The notes under the pieces were generated by a model, which saw only the letters and a list, made by a program, of their open reading frames with translations, did not search any database and was not told the origin of the DNA. Below, piece by piece: positions 15,859-23,460 of a stretch of 38,624 nt of DNA. Within the stretch, counting starts at the first letter, position 1. The number at the start of each line of letters is the position of its first letter. This DNA comes from Acidilobaceae archaeon (GTDB lineage: Archaea > Thermoproteota > Thermoprotei_A > Sulfolobales > Acidilobaceae), in NCBI GenBank assembly GCA_028276165.1, contig JAPYWV010000005.1, forward strand, positions 1 to 38,624. Reading direction: 5' to 3'. The translations under genes were made by a program, and so were the position numbers.

Positions 15859-17346
15859 TTACCTCCTTAACAAGTAGTATGCTATAGCGGCAACAACTAT
15901 CACTATTACCACTATGGCTGCTATGAGTGCGGGGCTAACACCGGGAGCTGGTGTTGTAGGTGTAGGTGTCGGCGTAGGTGTGGGTGTTGTAGCTAAAGGA
16001 GCTGGTGTTGTAGGTGTAGGTGTTGTTGCGGGTGCTGGTTTAGGTGGTGGAGAGAACTTCGGTAGTGCTGTTGGTAGCGTTGCAGGCCTCTCAGCGAATG
16101 GGTCCTTCTCAACTTTTACTATCGTATCTTTAGCGAAGTCGTAGAGCTCCACCATCCTCCACTCAATCTTACCTCCTACCATTACTGGTGCGAATATAGC
16201 GTAATCGCTTCCAGCCCTATCACCATACTCGTTCAACTTTATCTTCCCAGTAGCCCCCTCGTACGTCTCCAGGACCTTCCATATCATATCAGCAACCTTA
16301 TCTACATCCTCCGGGCCTCCAGCATAGGCTATAGCTAGGGCTAGGACCCATAGGCAGTCATAGCTTATAAACGAGTAGGGGTCAGGGGAGTATCCAACCC
16401 TATCCCTTACAGTCCAGTAAACCCTAACAGCTATATCTGTTGCAGCGAAGGTAATAGTATTCTTCCAGACAACACTAGCAGCAAACCTGGAGGCAACAGG
16501 GTCCTCTAACAGCTTAGCGCTAAGAGCTGTACCATCACTACCATACCATTTAACCTTACCCAGCTCTTCAAACTTAGATGCTTCGACCAGAAAGCTTACA
16601 CCCTCCTCGAACGATACAAGTTCGATAGCTACCTTTGAAGGCTCGATTGCCCGCGTTAACTCTCCAACCTTGGCTCTCACAGTCTCAACTAAGGCTCCAA
16701 ACGCTGGAGCCTTGGGATCGTATGGAATGGTGTCTACAATTGTTATACCGAACTCTTTTGCATAAGCTTTTATGAAATCAGCTAGCCCTTTACCCCAATC
16801 ATCGTTCCTATAGACTATTATGACGTGCGTAACTCCATCCTTCTTATATAGCATGTTTAGAACTCTACCCTGGAAGTCGTCTGGCGGTGGGAACCTGAAT
16901 ACTGTGTCTTTGATTGCTAGTGCTGGTGATGTTGATGAGGGGCTTATGACGACAGCCTTATACCCAGCTTTTATATCGGCTATAAGCTCCTTTAGCTCAC
17001 CACTACTCATAGGCCCTAGGAAGTATCTAACACCAGCACCATGTAGTGCTCTGAATAGGCTTTTAGCGGTATCTGGCTTAGTCTCGCTATCCCTAATTTC
17101 AAGCTTAAACCTCCACGGGTAACCGTTATCTGCAAACCACTTATTAACATCCTCTAGAGCTATCTTCAGAGCCTCAACGTTAGCCTTACCAAACGTTGCT
17201 AGATCCCCTGTGAGCGGGTAGAGAGCCCCTATTGTTATCTCTCTAACCTGTTGAGCTGAGGATGGAATCGCTAGAGGTGTTATGACACCTAGGAGTAGTA
17301 ATGCTAGGAGGACTGTGGAAGCTATCCTAACAGGGTTGACGTTCAT
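15859..17346 (-). CDS. livK: Branched-chain amino acid ABC transporter, membrane-anchored substrate-binding protein
   Basis: Extracellular amino-acid/amide-binding receptor (Leu-Ile-Val-binding family). A signal peptide is visible at the start (MNVNPVRIASTVLLALLLLGVITPLAIPSSAQQ). The domain follows (EITIGALYPLTGDLATFGKANVEALKIALEDVN; LGPMSSGELKELI; VISPSSTSPALA; IIVYRNDDWGKGLADF). At the C-terminus a Pro/Thr stalk (repeats of TPTP) leads to a single TM helix (PALIAAIVVIVIVVAAIAYYLL) and RR, the usual anchoring of crenarchaeal binding proteins to the tetraether membrane. I place the start at ATG 17346 because GGGGTGGT lies 3 nt upstream; the track's GTG at 17361 would add five residues. TATA-like box at 17393-17401. 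Confidence 0.95.
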   Translation of the reverse strand: MNVNPVRIASTVLLALLLLGVITPLAIPSSAQQVREITIGALYPLTGDLATFGKANVEALKIALEDVNKWFADNGYPWRFKLEIRDSETKPDTAKSLFRALHGAGVRYFLGPMSSGELKELIADIKAGYKAVVISPSSTSPALAIKDTVFRFPPPDDFQGRVLNMLYKKDGVTHVIIVYRNDDWGKGLADFIKAYAKEFGITIVDTIPYDPKAPAFGALVETVRAKVGELTRAIEPSKVAIELVSFEEGVSFLVEASKFEELGKVKWYGSDGTALSAKLLEDPVASRFAASVVWKNTITFAATDIAVRVYWTVRDRVGYSPDPYSFISYDCLWVLALAIAYAGGPEDVDKVADMIWKVLETYEGATGKIKLNEYGDRAGSDYAIFAPVMVGGKIEWRMVELYDFAKDTIVKVEKDPFAERPATLPTALPKFSPPPKPAPATTPTPTTPAPLATTPTPTPTPTPTTPAPGVSPALIAAIVVIVIVVAAIAYYLLRR

Positions 17347-17392
17347 ACTACCACCCCACACTAGGTTCTACAATAGTAGGCTATGAACCTCC

Positions 17393-17401
17393 CTTTTAAG
17401 C
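17393..17401 (-). promoter_or_regulatory. TATA-like box of the liv operon
   Basis: Minus-strand GCTTAAAAG about 50 nt upstream of the livK ATG. It predicts a leader of roughly 24 nt that holds the Shine-Dalgarno-like GGGGTGGT, unlike the leaderless neighbours. Confidence 0.5.
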
Positions 17402-17609
17402 TTTACTATTGAAGTGGATTATTAAGGTTGATAACCTCTGAGAGCAGTATAAGTTACGGCGATGAGAGGCGCCGGGTTAGCGGATAGCCTTGGATGAAGA
17501 TATCACGGACCATTCGAGCCACACCATACTATAGGTAGCTGTAAACATCAACATATATACCAAATTTTTAATTTTAAGGTGTAAAAGTATCTAGGGATGG
17601 TGAGGGGAG

Positions 17610-17921
17610 GTGGGTGTAGGCACGTACCTAGGCTACATCGGGGGAGTTCTAGCTGTAATCTCCGGAGCTGTTAGCGTTATAACCCAAAAGCCCCTTATCA
17701 CCCATCTCACTGGCATATCGCTCATCGAAGGCGGTATTCTGCTGGTGACAGGAGTTATAGCTATCATAGGGGGTTTGATAGCGTTATACTACTCGTATAG
17801 AGGCAATGGTCTGTACGTGATCGTGGGCGGTATACTAGGTCTTATAGCTCCATGCGTGCTCTCCATACTAGCTATTATAGGAGGTTACCTTATGCTAAGG
17901 GAGGGGGCTAAGGGAGGATAG
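17610..17921 (+). CDS. Small multi-pass membrane protein (unknown)
   Basis: A 103-aa, strongly hydrophobic, glycine-rich protein with three or four membrane helices: about 5-24 (YLGYIGGVLAVISGAVSVIT), 33-60 (ISLIEGGILLVTGVIAIIGGLIALYYSY) and 65-98 (LYVIVGGILGLIAPCVLSILAIIGGYLML). It resembles generic small archaeal membrane proteins and I assign no function. The start GTG at 17610 follows an AT-rich TATA-like stretch (TTTTTAATTTTAAGG), with a short leader ending GAGGGGAG. Its 3' end overlaps the convergent flavoprotein gene by 14 bp. Confidence 0.6.
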   Translation: MGVGTYLGYIGGVLAVISGAVSVITQKPLITHLTGISLIEGGILLVTGVIAIIGGLIALYYSYRGNGLYVIVGGILGLIAPCVLSILAIIGGYLMLREGAKGG

Positions 17922-19083
17922 CTAAGGCTATACGGGGTAATAGTGCTGGGTTTTCCACTATAGTCCTAACACCTATCTTCACTGTTTTCCAGAACGCTCT
18001 TCTTACAGCTAGTGATGGTATCTCCTCGTAGTGATCGTAGTCCACAGATCCCACCGCCTCCCCCACCTCTTCTCCTGCCAGGAGGTCTAGTATCCTCTCT
18101 ATCACACCACCTTCTAGGATCGCCTTAGCTAGCTTATACTGTTTCCTTAACATGCTAGAGACTGTGTTCAACGATTTTGATAACGCTGTGTTAACGTCTA
18201 CACCTTCTAAGATCATCCTCTTGGCCAGACTTGCTGCTAGAGAGTTTGGGTAGAGGCCTCCACCCGTTAACGGCTTGTTAAGGCCCCCAGCGTCCCCCAC
18301 CACGTGTACTCTGCCAATGCTCAGAGTCTCTGCAGGTGGCCCCGTTATCACCGGGCCTCCGTAGGCTAACATCCTATGCCTCAAGCCGAACTTCCCCTCT
18401 AGAACCCTCAAACCCCTAGCTAGGAGTTTGGGGTTTCTAGCACCCAAGCCTGCTAGCACACCGTGATCCATTTCAACTAGCCAGGAGAAGAAGCCCCTGG
18501 AGATGCTACTATCGAAGACTACAGTCACCCTCCGAGAGCCTGTTACCATACCGTACTCTATGTTAACCCCGTAAACCGGGGGGTTGAAGTAGCCGACACC
18601 CAGGCTCCTGTGGATCAATCCATGGTAGCCGTCAGCCACAACTATCGAGTCGAAAATCCTGCTATCACCGTACTCTACTACACCACGAGGGCTTACACGT
18701 TTAACAGCAACACCCATGAAAGCCTTTAAACCCCTTGATAACGCCTCCTCCAGCATTAAACGTTCAAGCTTAACACGTTCAAGCTTGAAAACGCCACCCC
18801 TAACCCTAAGGGTTACACGTGATCTACCATTAGATAGTGTTATGCTATCGAAGCTCGAAACAATGGATTTGAAAGCCGGAGCTCCGATAAAGCCTAGAAC
18901 CCTACGAGATACAAGCCCCGTACAATGGGGAGGGTAGCCTACAACCTCATGTTCTTCGAACAACGTCACGTCAACCCCCGCTTCAAGAAGCTTTAACGAG
19001 AATATGAGGCCTGAAAAACCCCCACCTATAACAGCTACCTTCAAAGCCCCCCACTCCGCTGTATCACATACCTCAACGTACAT
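17908..19083 (-). CDS. FAD-dependent geranylgeranyl reductase-like oxidoreductase
   Basis: A 391-aa flavoprotein. The dinucleotide-binding motif is KVAVIGGGFSGLIFSLKLLEAGVDVTLFEE near the N-terminus. It is followed by the family-typical YPPHCTGLVSRRVLG and, later, the FAD-closing HVVGDAGGLNKPLTGGGLYPN. This pattern fits geranylgeranyl reductases, which saturate the isoprenoid chains of archaeal lipids. FixC-type ETF:quinone oxidoreductase belongs to the same superfamily and is the main alternative, because the gene is divergent from etfBA. No ferredoxin-like FixX gene is nearby. The start ATG 19083 is 27 nt from a TATA-like GTATAAGG; an internal TTG (19044, MKVAVIGGG) is also possible. Confidence 0.8.
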   Translation of the reverse strand: MYVEVCDTAEWGALKVAVIGGGFSGLIFSLKLLEAGVDVTLFEEHEVVGYPPHCTGLVSRRVLGFIGAPAFKSIVSSFDSITLSNGRSRVTLRVRGGVFKLERVKLERLMLEEALSRGLKAFMGVAVKRVSPRGVVEYGDSRIFDSIVVADGYHGLIHRSLGVGYFNPPVYGVNIEYGMVTGSRRVTVVFDSSISRGFFSWLVEMDHGVLAGLGARNPKLLARGLRVLEGKFGLRHRMLAYGGPVITGPPAETLSIGRVHVVGDAGGLNKPLTGGGLYPNSLAASLAKRMILEGVDVNTALSKSLNTVSSMLRKQYKLAKAILEGGVIERILDLLAGEEVGEAVGSVDYDHYEEIPSLAVRRAFWKTVKIGVRTIVENPALLPRIALAILP

Positions 19084-19124
19084 CTAGGTGGGCTGGACGC
19101 CCTTATACTATTCCAAAAGGATTC

Positions 19125-19164
19125 TGTTTATAAGTTTAGGTATAAATCTATAATTGTTTATAAG
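19125..19164 (+). promoter_or_regulatory. Duplicated TGTTTATAAG promoter element of etfBA
   Basis: TGTTTATAAG occurs at 19125-19134 and 19155-19164, exactly 30 bp apart. The second copy is the expected TATA box for a transcript starting at ATG 19187. The arrangement copies the duplicated TTAAATACGT of ilvA. Confidence 0.5.
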
Positions 19165-19186
19165 CTCTAGGCCCCTAAAGTCATGG

Positions 19187-20002
19187 ATGGTGTGTAGGTT
19201 GGGTAACATAGTTGTCTTGGTTAAAGCCTCTCTGAACCCCGAGATTGTAAGGCAGAACCCTGATGGGACTTTTGACATCGACTACACCCCGCTTAAGATA
19301 TCTGATGTTGATAGGAACGCTCTTGAGGAGGCTGCAAGGCTTAGACAGGTGTTTGGTGGTAAGGTTTACTCGGTAACAGTACTCACGTGGGGCCCTCTCA
19401 GGGCTAGGGAGAAGGATTTAAGGCTTGCTGTCCAGGAGGCTCTAGCTAAGGTTGCTGATGAGGCTTTCGTCGTAGCCGATGAATCAATTATACCGGGTGA
19501 TTACACTGTAACAGCTAACGTTATAGCAGCTGTTATCAAGAAGATGGGTTTAAACCCTAGTTTAATCCTAGCAGGTGAGGCTAGTATCGATGAGTCCACA
19601 TACCAGATACCGGGTAGGGTTGCAGCTAAGCTAGGCCTACCCTATGTAGGTTACGTTAAGAGGATAAGGGAGGTTAGAGGTGATAGGCTTGTTGTCGAGA
19701 GGGATTTAGAGGATTACATTGAGGTTCTAGAGGTTCCACTCCCAGCAGTCCTAAGTGTTACCCAGGAGGTTAACGAGCCTAGACCCCCAACGCTCATACA
19801 GATTAGGATGGCCTCACGCAAGCCTATACACATGTTAACGTTAAAGGATCTAGGCCTGGATGTAAAGAGGCAGAGGAGCATACTAGACATGAGGGTTGTA
19901 ACTGTTTCGAGAAAGCAGGTTTTAATAGAGGAGGCTAGCATGGAGAAGGCCGCCTTGAAGCTAGTAGAGTACCTCGAGAAAGAGGGTGTTCTAAGGTTCT
20001 AG
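19187..20002 (+). CDS. etfB: Electron transfer flavoprotein, beta subunit
   Basis: Beta subunit of the heterodimeric ETF, which carries electrons from acyl-CoA and other dehydrogenases. Family features: GNIVVLVKASLNPEIVRQNPDGTFDIDYTPLKISDVDRNALEEAARL at the N-terminus, then LAGEASIDESTYQIPGRVAAKLGLPYVGYV and the AMP/FAD-binding region. About 270 aa, normal length. The start is either ATG 19187, 27 nt from the TATA-like box (leaderless), or TTG 19199, which gives the family-like MGNIVVLVK; the track start at 19154 lies inside the promoter. Stop is 13 nt before etfA, an operon. Confidence 0.94.
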   Translation: MVCRLGNIVVLVKASLNPEIVRQNPDGTFDIDYTPLKISDVDRNALEEAARLRQVFGGKVYSVTVLTWGPLRAREKDLRLAVQEALAKVADEAFVVADESIIPGDYTVTANVIAAVIKKMGLNPSLILAGEASIDESTYQIPGRVAAKLGLPYVGYVKRIREVRGDRLVVERDLEDYIEVLEVPLPAVLSVTQEVNEPRPPTLIQIRMASRKPIHMLTLKDLGLDVKRQRSILDMRVVTVSRKQVLIEEASMEKAALKLVEYLEKEGVLRF

Positions 20003-20015
20003 GGGGTGGCTTACG

Positions 20016-20933
20016 GTGGGTAACGTTATAGTTGTATCTCAGAGACCCTCGGATGCAGGAGAGCTTGTAGGACTAGCTAGGTCTATCGGCGATCCCGTGA
20101 TAGTAGCTTTCCAGGATTCAGCTGAGAGGGTGGAGGAGCTCCTATCATACGGTTATAAGGTCTACAGGGTTAAGAGTAGTAGGCCTGAGGTTCTAGCTAA
20201 GGCTATTAGCACTCTCTACAACGAGCTTAAGCCCAAGCTGATCGTAGGCCCTAACACTAGGAACGTTAAGGATGCCATGGCCTGGGTTGCCGGGCTCCAC
20301 GACATACACATGGCCCCGGATGTAGCTGGGGTTAGAGTGGAGCCTGACGGCATAGTATACAAGAGGGGTTTCCTGAGCGAGAGGGTTACCATGACCGTTA
20401 AAGCTCCCTATCCAGCCATAATACTAGTTAACCCTAGGGTAGCGGAGCCAGCGCCAAGAGAGGGTGTCGGGGAGCTTATCGAGCTAAACGTAGGGGATAC
20501 GATGGTTAGGGTCCTTGAGGTTAAAGCAAAAGAGCTTAGCGGTGTTAACCTAGAGGCGGCAGAGGTCATAGTTGGTGTTGGTAGAGGGTTCAAGGCTAAA
20601 GAGGATCTAAGCATGGCGTTCGAGCTAGCTAAACTCCTCGGAGGCCAGGTTGGCGGGACGAGGCCTATAGCGGCCGACTTGAAATGGCTACCTGAGGATG
20701 CGTGGATTGGCATTAGCGGTAAGAGGGTTGCTCCAAAGCTATACATAGCAATAGGTATTAGCGGTGCACCCCAGCACATGTCCGGTGTAAGTGGGTCCAA
20801 GGTGATAGTAGCTGTTAACAAGGATAAATCAGCACCGATATTCAAGCAAGCGGATTACGGGGTGGTAGCAGACCTCTATAAGTTCATCCCAGCACTCATA
20901 GACGTCCTGAAGAGGAGGCGTGGCAGCACCTAA
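20016..20933 (+). CDS. etfA: Electron transfer flavoprotein, alpha subunit
   Basis: Alpha subunit of ETF, 305 aa. The C-terminal FAD-binding domain is clear: AEVIVGVGRGFKAKEDLSMAFELAKLLGGQVGGTRPIAADLKWLPEDAWIGISGKRVAPKLYIAIGISGAPQHMSGVSGSKVIVAVNKDKSAPIFKQADYGVVADLYKFIPAL. The N-terminal domain parallels EtfB. The GTG start at 20016 (MGNVIVVSQ) has GGGGGTGG 7-8 nt upstream. Whether this ETF is bifurcating cannot be told from sequence by eye. Its redox partners could include the divergent GGR-like flavoprotein. Confidence 0.95.
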   Translation: MGNVIVVSQRPSDAGELVGLARSIGDPVIVAFQDSAERVEELLSYGYKVYRVKSSRPEVLAKAISTLYNELKPKLIVGPNTRNVKDAMAWVAGLHDIHMAPDVAGVRVEPDGIVYKRGFLSERVTMTVKAPYPAIILVNPRVAEPAPREGVGELIELNVGDTMVRVLEVKAKELSGVNLEAAEVIVGVGRGFKAKEDLSMAFELAKLLGGQVGGTRPIAADLKWLPEDAWIGISGKRVAPKLYIAIGISGAPQHMSGVSGSKVIVAVNKDKSAPIFKQADYGVVADLYKFIPALIDVLKRRRGST

Positions 20934-20982
20934 ACCTTTACGCTTGAGGGCTACCACCAGCCACGGACTTAGCCCAACCTAC

Positions 20983-20991
20983 CTTTTAAAC
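20983..20991 (+). promoter_or_regulatory. TATA-like box of the PCNA gene
   Basis: CTTTTAAAC centred 27 nt before the ATG at 21014: leaderless promoter. Confidence 0.55.
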
Positions 20992-21013
20992 CCCAGACCT
21001 CCCAGGTATCCTC

Positions 21014-21781
21014 ATGGTGGTCGCAGTGTTCAGGGTAGTCTATGGGAGGGCTAGTAAGTTTAAGTACATAACCCAGGCTCTATCAAAGATAAACGATGAG
21101 GGCTACATGGAGCTCCTCGAAGACGGGCTTAGAATGTGGCTTATGAGCCCCGATAAGACATCCATGGCAGTTGTATTCCTACCATCACACTCTCTAGACG
21201 AGTATACCGTCGAGACGCCTGGTGTTAGGATGACAGTGAGGGTTGACGAGCTACATAGAATAGTTAGGAGAGCTGGTAGGAATGATATCCTAACACTTGA
21301 ACTTGATCCTGGAACACAGTCAATCCAGGTAACGTTAACGGATAGGAAGATAGGTGTTAGTAGGACATTCGCACTACCATTAATCAACATGTCTGGAGAG
21401 GAGTTTAGGGAGCTTAAACTACAGTCTACAGCTAGGTTCACAATGGAAGCTTCTGATTTGAAGCTCCTAGTGTCAGACGCTAAGATAGTAGGGGATACTG
21501 TGACGTTGGAAGCTGAGGAGGACGTGGTTAAGGTTAGGGTTCAGGGGGAGGATAAAGAGTACTTATGGGAGTTGAGGGTGGGGGATCCACTACTAGAGCT
21601 CCATGTCGATGAAAGAGCTGTAGCATCCTACTCTAGGGGCTCCCTTGAGATAGCAGCTAAACCCGCAGGTGCAGCTGACACAGTGAGGGTTGAGTTCTCT
21701 ACAAACTACCCGTTACAGTTAAGCTTCAACCTACCAGGAGGGGAGAAAATGGTTGTTTATATAGCACCGGTCGTCGAGTAG
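21014..21781 (+). CDS. pcn: DNA polymerase sliding clamp (PCNA)
   Basis: Ring-forming processivity clamp for replicative polymerase, FEN1, ligase and other partners. 255 aa with the two-domain PCNA fold: ALSKINDEGYMELLEDGLRMWLMSPDKTSMAVVFL in domain 1, the interdomain connecting loop SRTFALPLINMSGEEFRELKL, and a C-terminus YPLQLSFNLPGGEKMVVYIAPVVE close to the classic YLIAPR ending. Crenarchaea often carry two or three PCNA paralogues; no second copy is in this window, so homo- or heterotrimer cannot be decided. Confidence 0.95.
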   Translation: MVVAVFRVVYGRASKFKYITQALSKINDEGYMELLEDGLRMWLMSPDKTSMAVVFLPSHSLDEYTVETPGVRMTVRVDELHRIVRRAGRNDILTLELDPGTQSIQVTLTDRKIGVSRTFALPLINMSGEEFRELKLQSTARFTMEASDLKLLVSDAKIVGDTVTLEAEEDVVKVRVQGEDKEYLWELRVGDPLLELHVDERAVASYSRGSLEIAAKPAGAADTVRVEFSTNYPLQLSFNLPGGEKMVVYIAPVVE

Positions 21782-21788
21782 TTCTATT

Positions 21789-21884
21789 TTAACGGATGAA
21801 AATCCACCAGAGGATCACTAGTATGACAATGATTACTATTATCACTATGGCGAGGTTCCTAGGCTTCTTAATCCACTCAGCCAC
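21789..21884 (-). CDS. Overlooked small single-pass membrane peptide
   Basis: Too short for the ORF track. From GTG 21884 it encodes MAEWIKKPRNLAIVIIVIIVILVILWWIFIR, 31 aa: a basic amphipathic N-terminus, then one uninterrupted hydrophobic helix of about 20 residues and an Arg end. An earlier in-frame GTG (21893) would add MGE. A TATA-like GTTATAAGG lies about 23 nt upstream, matching a leaderless start. The stop is 8 bp beyond the convergent pcn stop. I do not recognise it; it is shorter than SecE and Sec61-beta and lacks their motifs. Confidence 0.5.
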   Translation of the reverse strand: MAEWIKKPRNLAIVIIVIIVILVILWWIFIR

Positions 21885-21970
21885 CTCTCCCACCTCGATA
21901 CAACCTTATAACAGCTGAACCCTTTAAATCTTACCATCAATCTATTATCATTGAATCCTATTACCTAAGG

Positions 21971-21994
21971 CATTTAACGGCTTAGTGGCTAAGC
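21971..21994 (+). promoter_or_regulatory. TATA-like box plus operator-like inverted repeat
   Basis: ATTTAACGG (about 21972-21980) is followed by GCTTAG-TGG-CTAAGC (21980-21994), a 6-bp inverted repeat between the TATA box and the expected start of the coiled-coil gene's transcript. A repressor bound there would block initiation. Confidence 0.35.
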
Positions 21995-22027
21995 TAAAAC
22001 CTGGTAGGGGGCTTCCAGGCTGAAAAC

Positions 22028-22447
22028 ATGGGTAGTCAAGGTGATCCAGACGAGAAGAGGGTTACATTAACGCTACGTGGTGATCTAGCTGAGAGTATCC
22101 TAGTTGAAAGCTTTAGATACGGTATCAAGCCCGACGACTACCTAAGAATCCTTCTAAAACGATGCTATGAGGAGAGGAGCACGATATCAGATCTAAGGCT
22201 AGCACTCCAGGCTCTAACAAAAACGGTACTCGCACTAGATGAAAGGCTTAAAGGTGTCGAGGATGCATTAAGGCATTTATCTACTAGGAATGGAGAAGAA
22301 CATAGAGCTGTCCTAGAGGATCTAAAGGCCTTAAGGGAGGAGCTTAAAGCTCTCAGAGAGGAGGTTACAACGCTGAGGAGTACTCTTGAGACTCAACGTG
22401 GTAAAGGGTTACTAGCGCTCGTAAAGAAACTCCTAGCAGGCGTTTAA
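22028..22447 (+). CDS. Coiled-coil protein with a ribbon-helix-helix-like N-terminus
   Basis: A 139-aa charged protein. The N-terminus (KRVTLTLRGDLAESILVESFRYGIKPDDYLRILLKRCYEE) reads as a strand followed by two helices, like an RHH DNA-binding or dimerisation unit. From about residue 55 it forms a continuous heptad-rich coiled coil (LQALTKTVLALDERLKGVEDALRHL ... LEDLKALREELKALREEVTTLRSTLE). The C-terminus (GLLALVKKLLAGV) is amphipathic and may touch membrane. Family not recognised; a DNA-binding or scaffolding role is inference. Start ATG 22028. Confidence 0.65.
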   Translation: MGSQGDPDEKRVTLTLRGDLAESILVESFRYGIKPDDYLRILLKRCYEERSTISDLRLALQALTKTVLALDERLKGVEDALRHLSTRNGEEHRAVLEDLKALREELKALREEVTTLRSTLETQRGKGLLALVKKLLAGV

Positions 22448-22457
22448 ACGGATACAG

Positions 22458-23237
22458 CTAAGATATAGAAGACAGTATTATGGTCTCAGTTGTGTAGGCT
22501 AAGGCTACACCACTAAATATCGAGATCCAGAAGAGAGGCCCCGAGACTCCTCCAAGCTTTGCTAAGGCGGAGAGGTTTATGTGTAACATAGCATATATTA
22601 TGGACGCTATAGAGATAGTAAGTAGCGTTGCTGTGAACAGCTCACTTGAAACACCAAGGTAATATACTAGAGCTCTGGGTACTACAGGGAGGCCTGCGAG
22701 AAGAGATAGACCTATAACCAGGAAGAATAGCCTTTTATCAACGACTTTAACAGGACTTCTCATAAAGAACGGCCCTGCTATGGCGAAGCCCTCTGTTAGA
22801 TTGCGTACTGCAAAACCTATGGTGAAGAGGAGAGCTGAGGCTATCCTCCCGGCTAGGAGGGATGCAGCTATGGCGAAGCCCTCTCCCACATTATGAAGTC
22901 CAAGTGCTATGGATACAATGATAGCTGTTAACACGCTACTCGACATGCCACCTGATGATATCAAACGCCTCTCCACCCCCACTAAGATCAACCACGTACT
23001 TATCAACGCTACACTAGTTACAATGAAAGCATCTAGGAAGTCAGCTAGTGTAACCCATTTAGCTAGGCCTTCAACATACTCCGAGACCTCACTCCCAGCT
23101 TCAAGGGCTAGGTATGCTAAGACACCTCCGGCAAGCCCATTAAGGAACCCTAAGCTCGTACCACTAGCCTTTCTACTAGAGTAGAGTATGAGTAGAGCTC
23201 CTAGAAGAACCGTAATCCCAGCTCTAAACCCTAACAC
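22458..23237 (-). CDS. ZIP-family divalent metal transporter (variant site)
   Basis: Integral membrane protein of 259 aa with about eight helices, resembling GufA/ZupT-type ZIP transporters (zinc/iron import). The TM4 motif is LGLHNVGEGFAIAASL (family HN-PEG). The TM5 motif is AVRNLTEGFAIAGPFF, where the canonical His of HE-PEG is replaced by Arg-Asn. The metal site is therefore atypical and the substrate uncertain. The only usable in-frame start is GTG 23237. A TATA-like GTTAAATG about 27 nt upstream supports a leaderless start there. Convergent with the coiled-coil gene. Confidence 0.82.
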   Translation of the reverse strand: MLGFRAGITVLLGALLILYSSRKASGTSLGFLNGLAGGVLAYLALEAGSEVSEYVEGLAKWVTLADFLDAFIVTSVALISTWLILVGVERRLISSGGMSSSVLTAIIVSIALGLHNVGEGFAIAASLLAGRIASALLFTIGFAVRNLTEGFAIAGPFFMRSPVKVVDKRLFFLVIGLSLLAGLPVVPRALVYYLGVSSELFTATLLTISIASIIYAMLHINLSALAKLGGVSGPLFWISIFSGVALAYTTETIILSSIS

Positions 23238-23387
23238 AATGGGTGCTAGCTCTAAGGCTATTCATTTAACACCAATAACTTCTAACCTGAAGTACCCTAA
23301 TATCTCCCAGTATATACACACCCTACAACTATTAAAATTCACATTTAATTAATTATTTTCCTAAGATTTTCCTTCCTGAAATATGCT

Positions 23388-23440
23388 CTATGTGAGACGA
23401 GCCTCTCTTCAAATTCTTTATTAAACTTGTGCTCACATAG
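23388..23440 (+). promoter_or_regulatory. Inverted repeat bracketing the CoA-transferase promoter
   Basis: CTATGTGAG (23388-23396) and its perfect complement CTCACATAG (23432-23440) flank the TATA-like CTTTATTAAAC (23416-23426). Two half-sites about 44 bp centre to centre would allow a dimeric regulator to loop or wrap the core promoter. Confidence 0.5.
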
Positions 23441-23460
23441 GTTACTCTGGTGTTTTGTAT

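Noticed and set aside
15914-16144. Gly/Val-rich 76-aa ORF opposite livK, or a tandem DNA repeat of biological meaning
   Set aside because: It is the complement of the Pro/Thr stalk of LivK; the DNA repetition follows from the TPTP protein repeat.
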